From: Toxonevra muliebris
Lineage: Eukaryota; Arthropoda; Insecta; Diptera; Pallopteridae
Length of the DNA: 64,000 nucleotides
Assembly (NCBI GenBank): GCA_963691655.1
Contig: CAVNUY010000006.1
Coordinates: 310,001 to 374,000, forward strand
Direction of reading: 5' to 3'
Each line of letters starts with the position of its first letter. Position 1 is the first letter of the stretch. The notes under the pieces were generated by a model. That model was not told the origin of the DNA. It did no database searches and saw only the letters and a program-made list of their open reading frames with translations. Shown piece after piece: positions 53,003 to 63,925 of this stretch. A program made the position numbers and the translations under genes.

Positions 53003-53800
53003 CACCCAGAAAAATACCCATCTTTAGAACAAAGAAAAAGTTTCCTCAATTTAAATCCACGAAAATTTCTCTCGTTTATGTAAATTTTCCTCAAAATGAA
53101 GAAAAATGTGCTCCTTTCATGCAACCATGGTGTTCAATTTGAAGTAAGTTTTTTCTTCATTTTTGGAAATTTAATTGGGGTGCTGCCCACCAATTGAAAT
53201 CAAATCCCAAGTTTCAATGAAATTGTTAAAACTAAAATTAAAGAAAAGTAAGATAAAAAAGTAAATAAAACACAAGAAAATATCTTCAAATATAATTTTT
53301 TCCTAAAACTTAGTCCTTACAACGCGTCTCTGCATAAAATTTTAACTCAAGAGCTTTTATGAATTACTTGGTCCATTGTTAACATAAATGCGCATGGAAC
53401 AATGGACGTTTCCATAAACTTGTTTTTTCCAAAATTTAGTCGCACCAGCATATAAAAATTCAAGCACCATTTGGCTGCAAAACAAAAGTATCAAAATACC
53501 ATAAAAGAACAAATTACCTTATTTAGAATAAAATAAGGTAATTAAACTTACATACTATTTTTGCATAAAAAATGAAAATGTAAGAAAGAGACAAATAGAC
53601 CAAAAATCACAGTATACAGTATGGCAGATAGCAGAAAGTAATCTGAAATATTCTCAGGTCTTCTGAGATTTGACAATTATGACAAGTATTCGCTCAATAA
53701 ATTTTGACAAATAATTTTGTTTATGAGAGAAAACTCTCTTAACCCATTTTCGTCAGCTGTACACAAATAAATTAATGAAATAAAAGTATCAAAAAACAAT
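53003..53800. mobile_element. M1 element, E1 end, with a 400-bp insertion
   Basis: CACCCAGAAAAATACCCATC (53003) starts an M1 running to about 53170. After foreign sequence (about 53172-53575, including ATTACCTTATTTAGAATAAA and AATAAGGTAAT, a small palindrome) M1 resumes with AAAATGTAAGAAAGAGACAA. It continues through GCAGATAGCAGAAAGTAATC (53624), parallel to 52155-52330. The far end was not found. Confidence 0.65.
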
Positions 53801-54158
53801 AAACCTTTCGTTTGTTGTTTGTTTTTTCAAATAAAAGCTCTCCAAATATTTTGTAGAGTGTGGTACTATAAAATATTTAAATAAGCAAAATACAATACTA
53901 TTACAATTATCTTCCTCATAAATGTCCTCTTTATATTTTATATAGTTTTACCGATTTCTAAATAATTTTATTTAAATTTCGGAGAGGTAGATTTGAATGG
54001 CGTACATAACAAAAAAAAACTGTAAGTTTTGGGTTAAATCCTTGGTTCTCATTATGCACATGGTTGTTACAAACGCCTTCGAAGATCTTGTTTATAAATG
54101 TTAAAAAATTTTTGGGCCTTTCAAATTTTTCTATTTTATTTACATATTGTACTGGTAC
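53801..54158. other. AT-rich, no gene recognised
   Basis: No coding or repeat feature can be supported between the M1 remnant and the BEL LTR candidate. Confidence 0.4.
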
Positions 54159-54531
54159 TGTAGCCGCTCCGATGCGGCGAAATAAACGGAGAAAAAAATG
54201 AAACGAATATATTAAGAAATTTTGAGTATGTTTTAATATCTGTAAAACAAATAGAAAGTTCTAATTACAGTTTATAAATTATTTTTTTAAATTTTACTTA
54301 TTCGTGTTTTCTCCGACGTTGCTCGTGAAAATAATGGAGATTAGTTTGGTTTTTTTTTAACGGAAGTTTCGATCAATTTAGACATAGAGTTGCATTCACA
54401 AGTATTTAAAATGTTACAAGTTAATGAAAATTTAGAAGTACAAACTTATAGTGATATCGACTTCAGTTCAATGAAATAAATAAATGAAAGAAAATGAGAA
54501 ATTAATTTGTATTATTTTTTAAGCGACAACA
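54159..54531 (-). repeat. candidate 3' LTR of BEL/Pao element 2
   Basis: On minus it runs TGTTGTCGCTTAA (from 54531) to GGCTACA (54159), TG...CA, 373 bp. It starts inside the last codons of pol, right after the purine-rich GGGGTGCGGGA, a polypurine-tract candidate. The other LTR is not in the window because the LOA LINE interrupts gag. Confidence 0.5.
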
Positions 54532-55325
54532 TCCCGCACCCCGTGATTCGAAGCCGCTGCTGGAGAATCACCAATAACGTCTAGTACAGCTAGTTTTGAC
54601 GCAGGCCTTTGCAGAGTCCCGAGAATCGTCTTGACCAGCGCCGATCGTACCTGCCCATCCGGTGCCGGATATACCTGAAGTACTTTTCCACGCTTCCATT
54701 GCCCTCGGCTCTCGTTATCATCGCAGATTACAACGATATCTCCAACTTGTATAGGCTTTACCTTTTGATGCCATTTTGTACGACGAGTTAACAAAGGCAG
54801 ATATTCCAACATCCACCTTTTCCAAAAGGTTTCCTTCAATTGCTGTAATATATGCCATTGCTTTTTCAAACATGCTTTATCTGGTACGGCAGTGGTTTGG
54901 ACATAGTTTGGGCATCCTAAGATAAAGTGATTTGGGGTCAATGGTTCAGCATCTTCGCTTCCTATTGGCACATGTGTAAGCGGTCGAGAATTTGTTAAGT
55001 TTTCTGCTTCTATAAGAAGGCTTTGAAGAGTTTCAATTTGAGGAGCCTGCTCCTTTAGCGTGAATGATAAAACTCGTTTTAGTGCTCTTACCATCCGCTC
55101 CCAAATACCCCCAGCCGATGGGTTAGCTGGAGAATTGAAAACCCACTCAATGCCACGCCGAGTACACTCCACACCAAGGCCTCTTTCCACATACAGCCAC
55201 TCCTCCTTACTTGCTTCTATAAAATTAGTGCCCCTGTCGCTTCTTATTCGCACAGGAACGCCTCTGCGGTTTACAAAATTTCGCAAGCACAGTATAGCCG
55301 AATCCGCTGATAAGTTCTTAGCTAA
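54519..55325 (-). pseudogene. BEL/Pao element 2: integrase core and C-terminal domain
   Basis: Read from 55325: after an in-frame TAG at the junction, LSADSAIL, GVPVRIRSDRGTNF (second catalytic Asp), WVFNSPANPSAGGIWERMVR (catalytic Glu) and LTNSRPLTHVPI. The C-terminal domain reads ADAEPLTPNHFILG-like, KRWMLEYLPLLTRRTKW, IQVGDIVVICDDNESRGQWK and LVKTILGTLQRPASKLAVL, typical of BEL/Pao. The frame ends at 54519-54521. The chain is uninterrupted for 255 codons, so decay is recent. Confidence 0.93.
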
Positions 55326-55862
55326 CTAACTTATTGTCAGGCAAGTAAATACAGCTACCCACCGTTTCTCTCGCCGTCGGCCGATTGAAACCGTAACTGG
55401 TCCAAAATAATCCAAACCGGTGTAAGAAAATGGCCGCACATACGGAGTGAGACGATCTTCCGGTATTTGCCCCATCAGAGGTATTTCGGGAGTAGCTTTT
55501 AAATTTTTGCAAAGTTGACATTTACCTTTTGTTGATTGTACAAGGCGACGAATATTTGGGATCCAAAATTTGTACCGAATCGCGCTTATGATTGACTCTT
55601 GATTTTGATGGTAAAATATTTCATGATAATGGCGCGCTATTAGATACGACAAAGCGTGGTCTTTAGGAAGTATTATAGGCCTCTTTGCACACATCGGCAA
55701 CCATTCCGCGTTATCGACGCGACCACCAAGGCGCATTACGCCATCCTCATCAAGTACCGGTGTTAGTTTACAGAGCGAACTTGATTTGTTTACTGGTAAG
55801 CCCTTTCGTAACAAGTCCATCTCTTCTGGATACATAGCCTCTTGAACCAATCGACAAAGCAT
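55326..55862 (-). pseudogene. BEL/Pao element 2: integrase zinc domain and first core strand
   Basis: From 55862: LTPVLDEDGVMRLGGRVDNA, a BEL hallmark upstream of integrase, then PIILPKDHALSYLIARHYHE (zinc-binding His), YHQNQESIISAIRYKFWI and KGKCQLCKNL (Cys pair). The core starts FSYTGLDYFGPVTVSIG (first catalytic Asp) and stops at TCLTIS with a TAG. A few codons expected at the break are absent. Confidence 0.93.
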
Positions 55863-56430
55863 AACTTCTGTAGCCTTAATTTCATTTGCTGTTATACAAC
55901 TTATTTCTATTGCCAGAACATTTTTCCTTAAATTTCAAAACTGCATATCTGACCCAGGACATAATCCTTAAAAATTTATAGTAATTCGAATAATTCTCGA
56001 AAGGGACGACTTCAACGGCAGTTTCTACTGTATAGAGTAGTTTTGAATGCTTTTCTTCTCCATCATACTCCGCCATATCCTTTGGCATTAAAGGCCAACT
56101 GTTTTCCTCACATTTCAGAAACGGCGGCCCCTTTATCCATCAGCAGTCCGAAGAAAACGTCTCTGATATTTTAGGCCTGGTTGCATCATCAGCAGGATTT
56201 AGTGATGGTACCCATCCATCTCCACTGCTCTACACGAGACGAATGTAAAATTTCGGATATACGATGAGAAACAAATTGTTTGTAGATTCAGTTAGATTCA
56301 GATCGAATCCATTGGATGACAGTTTTGGAATCTGACCAAAACATAATCTTTTTTGGTTTTACGCTATGGAAGTTTTCAATTGTATCCTTCAGCCGTATGC
56401 CTAGCACGGCTGCCTGCAGTTCAAGCCTTG
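55863..56430 (-). pseudogene. BEL/Pao element 2: RNase H region, frameshifted
   Basis: The RNase H begins around 56430 (IPRLELQAAVLGIRLK in the shifted frame) and continues with IMFWSDSKTVIQWIRSES (catalytic Asp in DSK), a TAG near 56275, then HRISEIL and LNPADDATRP (56190). 55882-56088 is open (MPKDMAEYDGEEKHSK). At least three frame lesions separate it from RT and integrase. Confidence 0.8.
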
Positions 56431-59208
56431 GGATAGGGATTTAATGGGACTGCAGCGTGACCTACCTGCGGCGAATACAATTTTCACTTCATCATTATAG
56501 CGCACACGCCAATATGCAACGGCAGAAAACGCATATTCACTTGCATCAGTGAATACATGCAACTGTATGTCGGCGTTGGAGTTGGTGAATTCTGGATGAT
56601 AGCACCTGGGTATCTCGAATTCCTTAACTTTGCTCAAATTTGCGTACCACTGATACCATTTATCGTGAATCTCATCTGGGATTGGTTCATTCCAGTCAAT
56701 ATTAAAATGCCACAACCTTTGCATCAAAATTTTGGGGACCACAAGTATATTTGATAAAAAACCAATGGGGTCGAATATAGACATTATAACACTCAGCATT
56801 TCCCTTTTTGTTGGTCGACGACTTCCATCCAATATGGCTTTTGGAACTCTAGAAAAAAGAAGATTAAAATACAAATTATCGTTTCGGGGATTCCAATGCA
56901 TGCCCAGAATCTTTTCAGCTACAGATTCACTATGGCACATATTTTTTGAGGCGAGTCCATGTGACAAAACAGTATTCGCAGAAATAGCTTGCAGCAGCTC
57001 CGGCGAATTTGGAACAAAACCTCTCAATTCAAAACCAGCTGAACTGTGGATATTTATTACATCTTGAGTTATGCTTATGCCCTCTTCAATAGTATCGAAG
57101 CTGTCCACATAATCGTCTACATAGTGCCGATTGATAATGGCCTCAACCGCCCTTGGATATTCGCTTTGATACTTCTCAGCATTTAAATTTTTAATATATT
57201 GGGCGGAGCACGGCGAGCATATAGAACCAAATATCATCGCGTTCATTACATACACATCAGGAGGCTTGGACTGATCACCTTCGCGCCATAAAAATCTTTG
57301 TGCGTTTTGATCCTCTTTTCTGATGTTAATGCGGTGAAACATTTCCCGTATATCGCCACAGATTGCAAATTTACCTTGACGAAATAGAAACAAAGTTGAA
57401 ATCAAAGATTTTGGCTGGTACTCATCAGGTCCTTTCATCAGCGTGCAGTTTAACGACATGCTATTTATTTTCGCAGCCGCATCAAAAACTAATCGTGGCT
57501 TATTACCTTTATTAATATTGTATACAGCAAAGTGAGGTAAATACCATAAACGCTCATCAACACACCCAGCCTCTATAGGCGACAACTTTTTTGCATAACC
57601 TTTACTTATATAATCTTCAATTTTTCCTCTATACCACGCATTAAAATCCGAATCACGCTGCATTTTTCTTTCTATTAACTCAAGTCGCTTCAGAGCCACG
57701 TCATAACTCTGCTCAAATTTGACATCATCGCTTTTCCATAAAAGCCCAGTCTCATATTGTCCATTTGCCATTTTTGTGGTTTCATGAAGGATATTCTCGG
57801 CTTTTTCATCAGCCCTTGACTTGACACTCGGCAATGGCTTCGGTTCAAAATTTTCTAAATTAAAATAAGCAAACATATCTTTGTGTAGCTCATCCATAAG
57901 GGACTCATCAATGTGAACATGACCGACAATAGCGTCATCGAAACATGTTTCATTCGAACCAAACAATGTCCACCCCAATTTTGTTTCGTGCGTTGTAAAA
58001 CCCTCATCGAAATTCATTACTTTGTGCGCACGAACTAAATTTGTATGAGGCACACCAATTAGAAGTTGCGGTATCGCGTTGACGTAATTTGCAATTGGAA
58101 TATTTCTTAGTTCTTCGTATTGTTGCATAAAATTTTCTAAATCCAATGTTTGCGGTGGCAAAAATAGTTTCTTTGTGGTACGCACTCCCTTCATCTGCAA
58201 TTTGTCTGCACCTTCATAAACGCCTGCTATTTCAACATTTACTTGCCGAGACACTTCGCTGCAAGTTTGGTTGCCAATCCACTTCAAAGAGAGCAAATTA
58301 GATTTTCCTCTTAAGCCCAGTACGTCAGCAACCTTTTCTTCAATTAGGGACACTTTGGCACCATCGTCGATAAACGCAATTACCTCCAAATCACCCTTTG
58401 GTCCGCTCAAAGTAACGGGCAAGAATTTCAATAGTGTTTTCTTTGCAGAACGTTTATTGTTATTCGTGCTACAAAATCCAGCTGTTTGCACAGTTTGAAA
58501 GGCACTGATGGTTGAGACAGCTGTTTCGACAGTTTCAGTGTTGTTTGTTTTGGTGGTGTTAACATTGGGGTTGTGCAGTAAACGACTGTAAAACTTTCGG
58601 CAAGAAGAGATCCCGCATTCTCGACGGTTAGAGCAGTTTTGAAGGTTGTGGCCGGCGCGTAGGCAAGAAAAACATAAGCGATTAGTTTTGATAAGTTTCC
58701 ATCGTTCTGTGTATTCGATGTTTTTAAATTGTGAACATTGGCTTAAATTATGATCCTTTTTACATACGATGCAACACCGCTCCTCCGATGTCACAGTCAA
58801 CACCGGTTTTGACGTTTTATTGTATTTTTGGCTCAACTGGTCGTTTGTAGAAACTTTTGCTGGTATAACATCAGCTGCCATAGATACGAATAAAGCAGTT
58901 TGCTGCAACCAGTTGCTAAAATCTCTAACACTTGGATATGGCTGATTTATAGTAAAAATGTGACGAATCCACTCTTCTTTTTTGTTCAATGGTAGCTTGC
59001 TTACCAACTCTTCCAACAAAGTCGGATTGTTTAAGTGAGGCATTGCTCCGGCGTTTTCCAAGAAAGCTGACAGATTTGACACCAATGTGCTAAAGTTAAC
59101 GATTTCTGAAATTCTTCCTAAAGTGATAATTGGAAATGACCGTGCTTTGGCAATCTGGCTTCGTATTAGGAGTTCTGGTCGACCGTAATGAAACTCTAGC
59201 GTTGACAT
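56401..59208 (-). pseudogene. BEL/Pao element 2: gag-pol (gag end, zinc knuckles, protease, RT)
   Basis: A 935-codon continuous frame from 59208 to 56401. Residues about 1-120 are the gag domain (LVSKLPLNKKEEWIRHI). Zinc knuckles CCIVCKKDHNLSQC and CFSCLRAGHNLQNC follow at about 140-200. The retropepsin-like domain has LEVIAFIDDGAKVSLIEE (active-site Asp, near residue 275). RT shows KPRLVFDAAAKINSMSLN, FAICGDIREMFHRINIRKED (first catalytic Asp), MNAMIFGSICSPCSAQYI and NRHYVDDYVDSF (YVDD). The RNase H start (HVFTDASEYAFSAVAYWR) is included. The Met at 59208 is internal: a frameshift at about 59215 disconnects it from the gag start. This is the longest frame in the window. Confidence 0.95.
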
Positions 59209-59216
59209 GACAGCAT

Positions 59217-59831
59217 TTACAGAGAGGGATGAATTAGAAGAGATTCCACTTTATTACGCGCAGTGTCTTTTAGCGATTTTTGTAAACGAAATAAATTTTC
59301 AAGCTCAGTGTAGCAGTATGCTGTCGTGGTTTCTCTGTAGGCTGTAGAAAATAGTGGCCACTCTTCTGGCAATCCATGAAATTCAGGCAGGTCCAGTAGC
59401 TTACGTGCAAATGGTTGACAGCACCCAGGAGTCCATGGCTGTCGTGATTGTGCTGGCGGAAAATTAAACTGTGTATTTTGACTGAAATTAGGAATATTAT
59501 CATAATTGGGTTTATTATATGAGTTATTATCAAGGTTTGGCGAAGCTGAAGCTACACCTCTACCGGTGCTTGGGCCATTAGCACAAGCAAACCAAGATTT
59601 ACCATAATCAAAATTAGCTGACTTGCTCGCGGAACAACTGCCGGTGGCGCTAGGGACATTGGCGGTCACGTTGGCCGAGTAAGCAATACTAGAAACGTCG
59701 TTGGTATAATGACCTTCGGCTGAGCGTACGCTGGCAGAGCGTGCGTTGATAGAGTGAACGTCCGCAGTATTGACTTTGGCGAAAGTTACGTTGGGGTGGT
59801 GTTCGTTGGCAGGATTAACGTTTGGGCGGTG
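59217..59831 (-). pseudogene. BEL/Pao element 2: gag N-terminal part, truncated by LINE
   Basis: The frame is open from the LINE junction (59831) to a TAA near 59217. A low-complexity segment made of short NV/SA-rich units (ANEHHPNVTFAKVNTADVHS, 59830-59700) precedes GCCQPFARKLLDLPEFHG and EWPLFSTAYRETTTAYCYTE, then LFRLQKSLKDTARNKVESLL, the BEL gag opening. A one-base deletion near 59227 breaks the link to the 935-codon frame. The original start lies beyond the LINE insertion. Confidence 0.9.
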
Positions 59832-59920
59832 TATTGTATTGTATTATAGAGGTTTCTGTCGTTGTACCGCGACCTATAAGATCTATTGTACGTCCCTCTT
59901 TTCTTTCTAGTCTAATCTGC

Positions 59921-61342
59921 CTAGAGTACCTCATCCAGTCCAGTCTCCCTCAAAAATTTGAGTATTGCGCCCGGATCTATGGATGCCAGTTCGGTACTGG
60001 GCACTTGGTGCATGCCCAGACATTTCCTTCTTTTGTGGATCAGTGCTCCACATTGAGCTAAAATATGTTCTGATGATTCGTCTTCCTCATTACAAAACCT
60101 ACTAATTGAGCTTTGCTCAACCCCTATCTTACAAAGGTGTTCTCTGAGCCCGCAATGCCCAGTCAGAATACCAGCTAATATGCGCAAACTGTTTTTGTTG
60201 AGACCAATGCAGAATGCGTATCTACTCTTATTATAATTACCTAAAAGCGCTTTGGATTGCCTCAGTCCCGTAAGATTGGTAAAGAGTTCTTGCCTCTTGT
60301 TCCTCTCTTCTTGCCTGAGTAATTCCCTGATTACGCTATCTCCTATTCCACAGAAGGGTTCAGGTCCCACGAAAGTGGTTGCTGCCCCCTTTCTTGCAAG
60401 CTCGTCTGCCTGCTCATTACCCTCAATTCCTGCGTGTCCAGGGACCCAACATAGAGCGACTTTGTTGTCATTGCCCAGTTGATTGAGCTTGCTCAAACAG
60501 TCCCACACCAACTTAGAGGTGATCTCAAAGGAGCATAATGCTCGAATGGCTGCTTGGCTGTCCGACATGATAGCGATATCTTGCCGTTTGTACTGTCTAT
60601 CCAGGTTGAATTGCACACATGTGCTAATTGCATGAATTTCAGCTTGGAAGATGCTAGAATACTTCCCCATCGGCTCAGAGTGTTTGATTCTTGGCCCAAA
60701 TACTCCTGCCCCAGTTCCATCCTCGGTACGTGACCCATCTGTATACCACTTAATCGTGTGTTCTTTGAGTGTGTAGTTATACTCTACACCCTCCCATTCG
60801 TTCTTACTACTAAGTTTTGCAACGAAGTGTTTCTCAAAACTATACTGTTTGTCCATTCTGTCCTGGGGACAGTCCAAGAGATAGTTGTCTTTCGCCGGGT
60901 TATCTCGGTCTCCAAGCCCTATAGATTTCCTCGTCAACCTTTTATTTCTTGTTCCTCTTACGATTGCTGCCTTGGAGGCATTCTCTATCACGAGGTGTAA
61001 TGGAGTGAGCTCCAATAGTACCTCTAGTGCAGCAGTCGGACATGTTCTCATCGCTCCTGTTATACAGATACATGCCAACCTTTGAACTTTCCCCAATTTA
61101 GCTTTTGCTGTTTTTGGTTGAGTTCTCCTTGCCCACGCTAATGCTCCATATGTAATGATTGGCCTTACCATCATTGTGTACATCCAGCGCAGTACACTTG
61201 GTTTACATCCCCAAGTTTTCCCTGCTAACCTTCTGCATACCATTAGAGCGCGAGTGGCTTTACTTGTCACTGCTTCAACATGCGCTTTCCATGTGAGTTT
61301 ACTATCTAATACTAAGCCCAGATACTTTACCTCTGGCTTTTG
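59921..61342 (-). pseudogene. LOA-like LINE ORF2: RT thumb and RNase H
   Basis: From 61340: VKYLGLVLDSKLTWKAHVE, RPIITYGALAWARRTQ and VQRLACICITGAMRTCPTAA (thumb). RNase H: IKWYTDGSRTEDGTGAGVF (Asp), YSSIFQAEIHAISTCV (Glu), IAIMSDSQAAIRALCSF (Asp), ALCWVPGHAGIEGNEQADEL (Asp). All catalytic residues are intact. The tail RFCNEEDESSEHILAQCGAL is a His/Cys motif (C..., HILAQC). The frame is continuous to the stop at 59921. It joins the RT frame across one TAA (61343-61345). Confidence 0.94.
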
Positions 61343-62370
61343 TTAAATAATCTCCCCAGCTAGTGATATCGGTTTCCAGCGCGGGAGCGATCTTTTCCTG
61401 GTAAATGGAACTATAGTGGTCTTTGCAGGGTTAATATTTAGCCCTACCGACCTGCACCATCTCATAGTAATACCTAGCCCTCTTTGTATAATGTCACAGA
61501 GAGTTTCTTCAAATTTCCCTCTGGCTACGAGGACTATATCGTCCGCATACCCTTGACAGTCTATGCCTGCCTCTGAGAGTTTCATTAAAAGTTCGTCTAC
61601 TACCAGGCTCCACATTAGAGGTGATAATACTCCTCCCTGTGGACATCCTCTGGTTGTGCTGACTGATATGGTACCTAGCCCTGTTTCCATCTCAGCTGTT
61701 CTAGAGGAGAGCATTTCTGACATCCATCTAGATGTTGTGTTATCTACTCCTCTTCGCCTTAGAGAGTTATTGACAGCCTCGTGCGAGGTGTTGTCGAAAG
61801 CTCCTTCTATATCCAGGAAAGCACATACTGCTACTTCTTTCATATCTAGTGCCCCTTGAATCTTCCCCGCTAAGTCATGCAGAGCTGTCTCGGTAGACCT
61901 GCCTGCTCTATATGCATGCTGATTGGGGTGCAATGGATTTGTGTCTAAGACTTTACATCGTATAAAGTTGTCAACCACCTTTTCAAGTGTTTTCAACATA
62001 AACGATGCTAAGCTTATAGGTCTGAAGGACCTAGGGTTGGTGGTATCTTTTTTGCCCACTTTTGGTATAAATACCACCTTTGCCCTTCGCCAAGCTGTTG
62101 GTATGTACCCAAAAGCGAGGCTACTTCTCCCTTCTTATTAATAAGGAATGGCAATATTTCCTTTATGCCCTTCTGTAATAGAGCAGGAAATATGCCGTCA
62201 AGACCAGGTGATTTAAATGGTTGAAAAGTGTTTAACGCCCATTCCAATCTAGGCGCAGAGCATATTTCTGCTGCTACCTTCCTGTCTACTCTGTTTATTC
62301 TTCTAGGCTGCTCCTCTGAATTCCTGCTATCTAGCCCGACACTTCCAGGGAAGTGTGTTGCTAGTAGCAA
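61343..62370 (-). pseudogene. LOA-like LINE ORF2: reverse transcriptase
   Basis: The entry frame (62370-62130) has LLATHFPGSVGLDS and KSPGLDGIFPALLQKGIKEI. A frameshift near 62130 leads to the main frame (62077-61346): MVFIPKVGKKDTTNPRSF, HPNQHAYRAGRSTETALH, AVCAFLDIEGAFDNTSHEAV (first catalytic Asp), RGCPQGGVLSPLMWSLVVDE and CQGYADDIVLVARG (YADD). It ends GEII then TAA (61343-61345), with the same frame continuing into the RNase H part. Another shift near 62362 separates it from the endonuclease. Confidence 0.94.
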
Positions 62371-63548
62371 TTCTGTTCGTCCTTTTCATTACAGGTGAAG
62401 CTGCCATCTGATTTCTTCAGCGCCATTCTCATGTCCTGCCCTGCTTTTGCAAAGGTTTTATATATCCTTGATGCAGCAGGTAGAGATGAGATATTGTCGC
62501 AGAAGTTCCTAAAGCTAGTTCTTTTAGCCTTCCTAATTTCTTTATTGTATTCTGTTAGTTTATTCCTATAAGCTTGCCATTGTCCGCTCCGTTTTGCTCC
62601 ATTATGGAGCCTACGTACTTCGGTTCTAATGTCACTTAGGGTACTATTCCACCATATGGCGTCCTTTCCTAGACTTTCCGCTTTTTCCGGGCAGCTGCCC
62701 TCGAAAGCATCTAGTATTGCTTCGTTAAGTTCATTTACGGAATATTCGAGCTCATGATGATTTTTTATCACCTTGCACGATTTAGTACCTTCTAAGTTAC
62801 ACTTAAGTACTTCTATGTATTCTGTCCAGTTTGTTTTCCTGGGATTTCTAAAGGACGGTATTTCGGTACTTGTGCCCTCTAGGAGGAACTCTATGATTTT
62901 ATGATCAGAGTGTGAGTCCTCTTTGGATACCCTCCAGTTCTTGACTAGTCCTACAATATTTGGACTGCATACTGTTATGTCTAATACTTCTTTCCTAACT
63001 CTAGTAACAAACGTAGGTTCATTCCCTACGTTTAATATTTCTAGATTAGCGGATAAGATAAATTCTAAAAGGTACTCACCTCTGCTGTTGTCGTTTGTGC
63101 TGCCCCATATGGTACTGTGAGCGTTCGCATCGCATCCGAGGAGAAGCGGCAGTCTGTGCCTGTTGCAATAATCCACCAGTTGCCTCACTTCTGGCGGCGG
63201 TGGTGACGACTCCTCACCCGGAAAATATGCCGATGCCACTACTATGGCGCGTTTTCTGCCCTCGATGTTAAGGTGGGCTTGAATTGGAACTAAGTCCCGC
63301 GTCATGAATTCTGTAAGACAAACATAATTAATGTTGTTTCTAATTAGAATACAGGCCCTTGGATTATCCTGCCTGTTATCCCAAATTACCTTGCCGTTTT
63401 TACAGGCCATTCCTCTGATTGCACCTTGGTAATGCCAGGGTTCTTGGATCAGTATCAGGCTCAGGTTAAATTTTGAAATCACCGCCGAGGCGGCTCTTGC
63501 GTGGTGGACGTTAACCTGGGCACATTTGATGCCTGTTCCACTGCTCAT
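62361..63548 (-). pseudogene. LOA-like LINE ORF2: AP endonuclease domain
   Basis: ATG at 63548 (MSSGTGIKCAQVNVHHARAA); VN.HH.+AA is the typical LOA/I-group endonuclease opening. LILIQEPWHY holds the catalytic Glu, ASAYFPGEESS follows, LLLGCDANAHSTIWGS has the D.N pair, and VSKEDSHSDHKIIEFLL the SDH box. The linker to RT (AIWWNSTLSDIRTEVRRLHN, YNKEIRKAKRTSFRNFC) is complete. All catalytic motifs are intact; the frame ends at 62361 through a frameshift. Confidence 0.94.
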
Positions 63549-63553
63549 AGAGC

Positions 63554-63925
63554 TTACTTAGCGGGGCTTTTGCCCCTACTACTGCCACTCAACAACATCC
63601 TTTCTTCCTCCTCATCTATGGGGCAGTCCATATTGAGAAGGGAGAGGTCGATTCCCTCAACTTCAGTCGCGGTCGAAGATGGGAGTACTATGCCTTCCAT
63701 TTCGCTCGCGGCTGATGTTGGTAGAGTATCGACCTCCACCTCGACCACGGCTGAGTGCACTCTTTCCGTTGCTTTCAGCTCGTCATTGCTGACTGCTTCT
63801 GGCTCGGGATTCGAGGTGTCCTCTTCCGTGGCCCGTTTGTGCACCCCGTGCACCGTGACCTCACCAAACCGGTAGTTGATGACGCCCCCTGAAGTACGGA
63901 TGGCTTCAAACGATAGCTCATCCAT
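63554..63925 (-). CDS. LOA-like LINE ORF1, short and acidic
   Basis: ATG at 63925 to the stop at 63554, 123 codons, ending five bases before the ORF2 ATG. It has GEVTVHGVHKRATEEDTSNP, then an acidic serine/threonine-rich part (VEVEVDTLPTSAASEMEGIV, then a partial repeat LPSSTATEVEGIDLSLL). No zinc knuckle or RRM is visible, unlike many LINE ORF1 proteins. Either this family has a minimal ORF1 or an internal deletion removed the nucleic-acid binding part. 63926-64000 is presumably 5' UTR. Confidence 0.6.
   Translation of the reverse strand: MDELSFEAIRTSGGVINYRFGEVTVHGVHKRATEEDTSNPEPEAVSNDELKATERVHSAVVEVEVDTLPTSAASEMEGIVLPSSTATEVEGIDLSLLNMDCPIDEEEERMLLSGSSRGKSPAK

Noticed and set aside
54609..54791. 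Plus-strand small frames across BEL 2 and the LOA LINE
   Set aside because: They oppose well-supported minus-strand pol frames and carry no domains.
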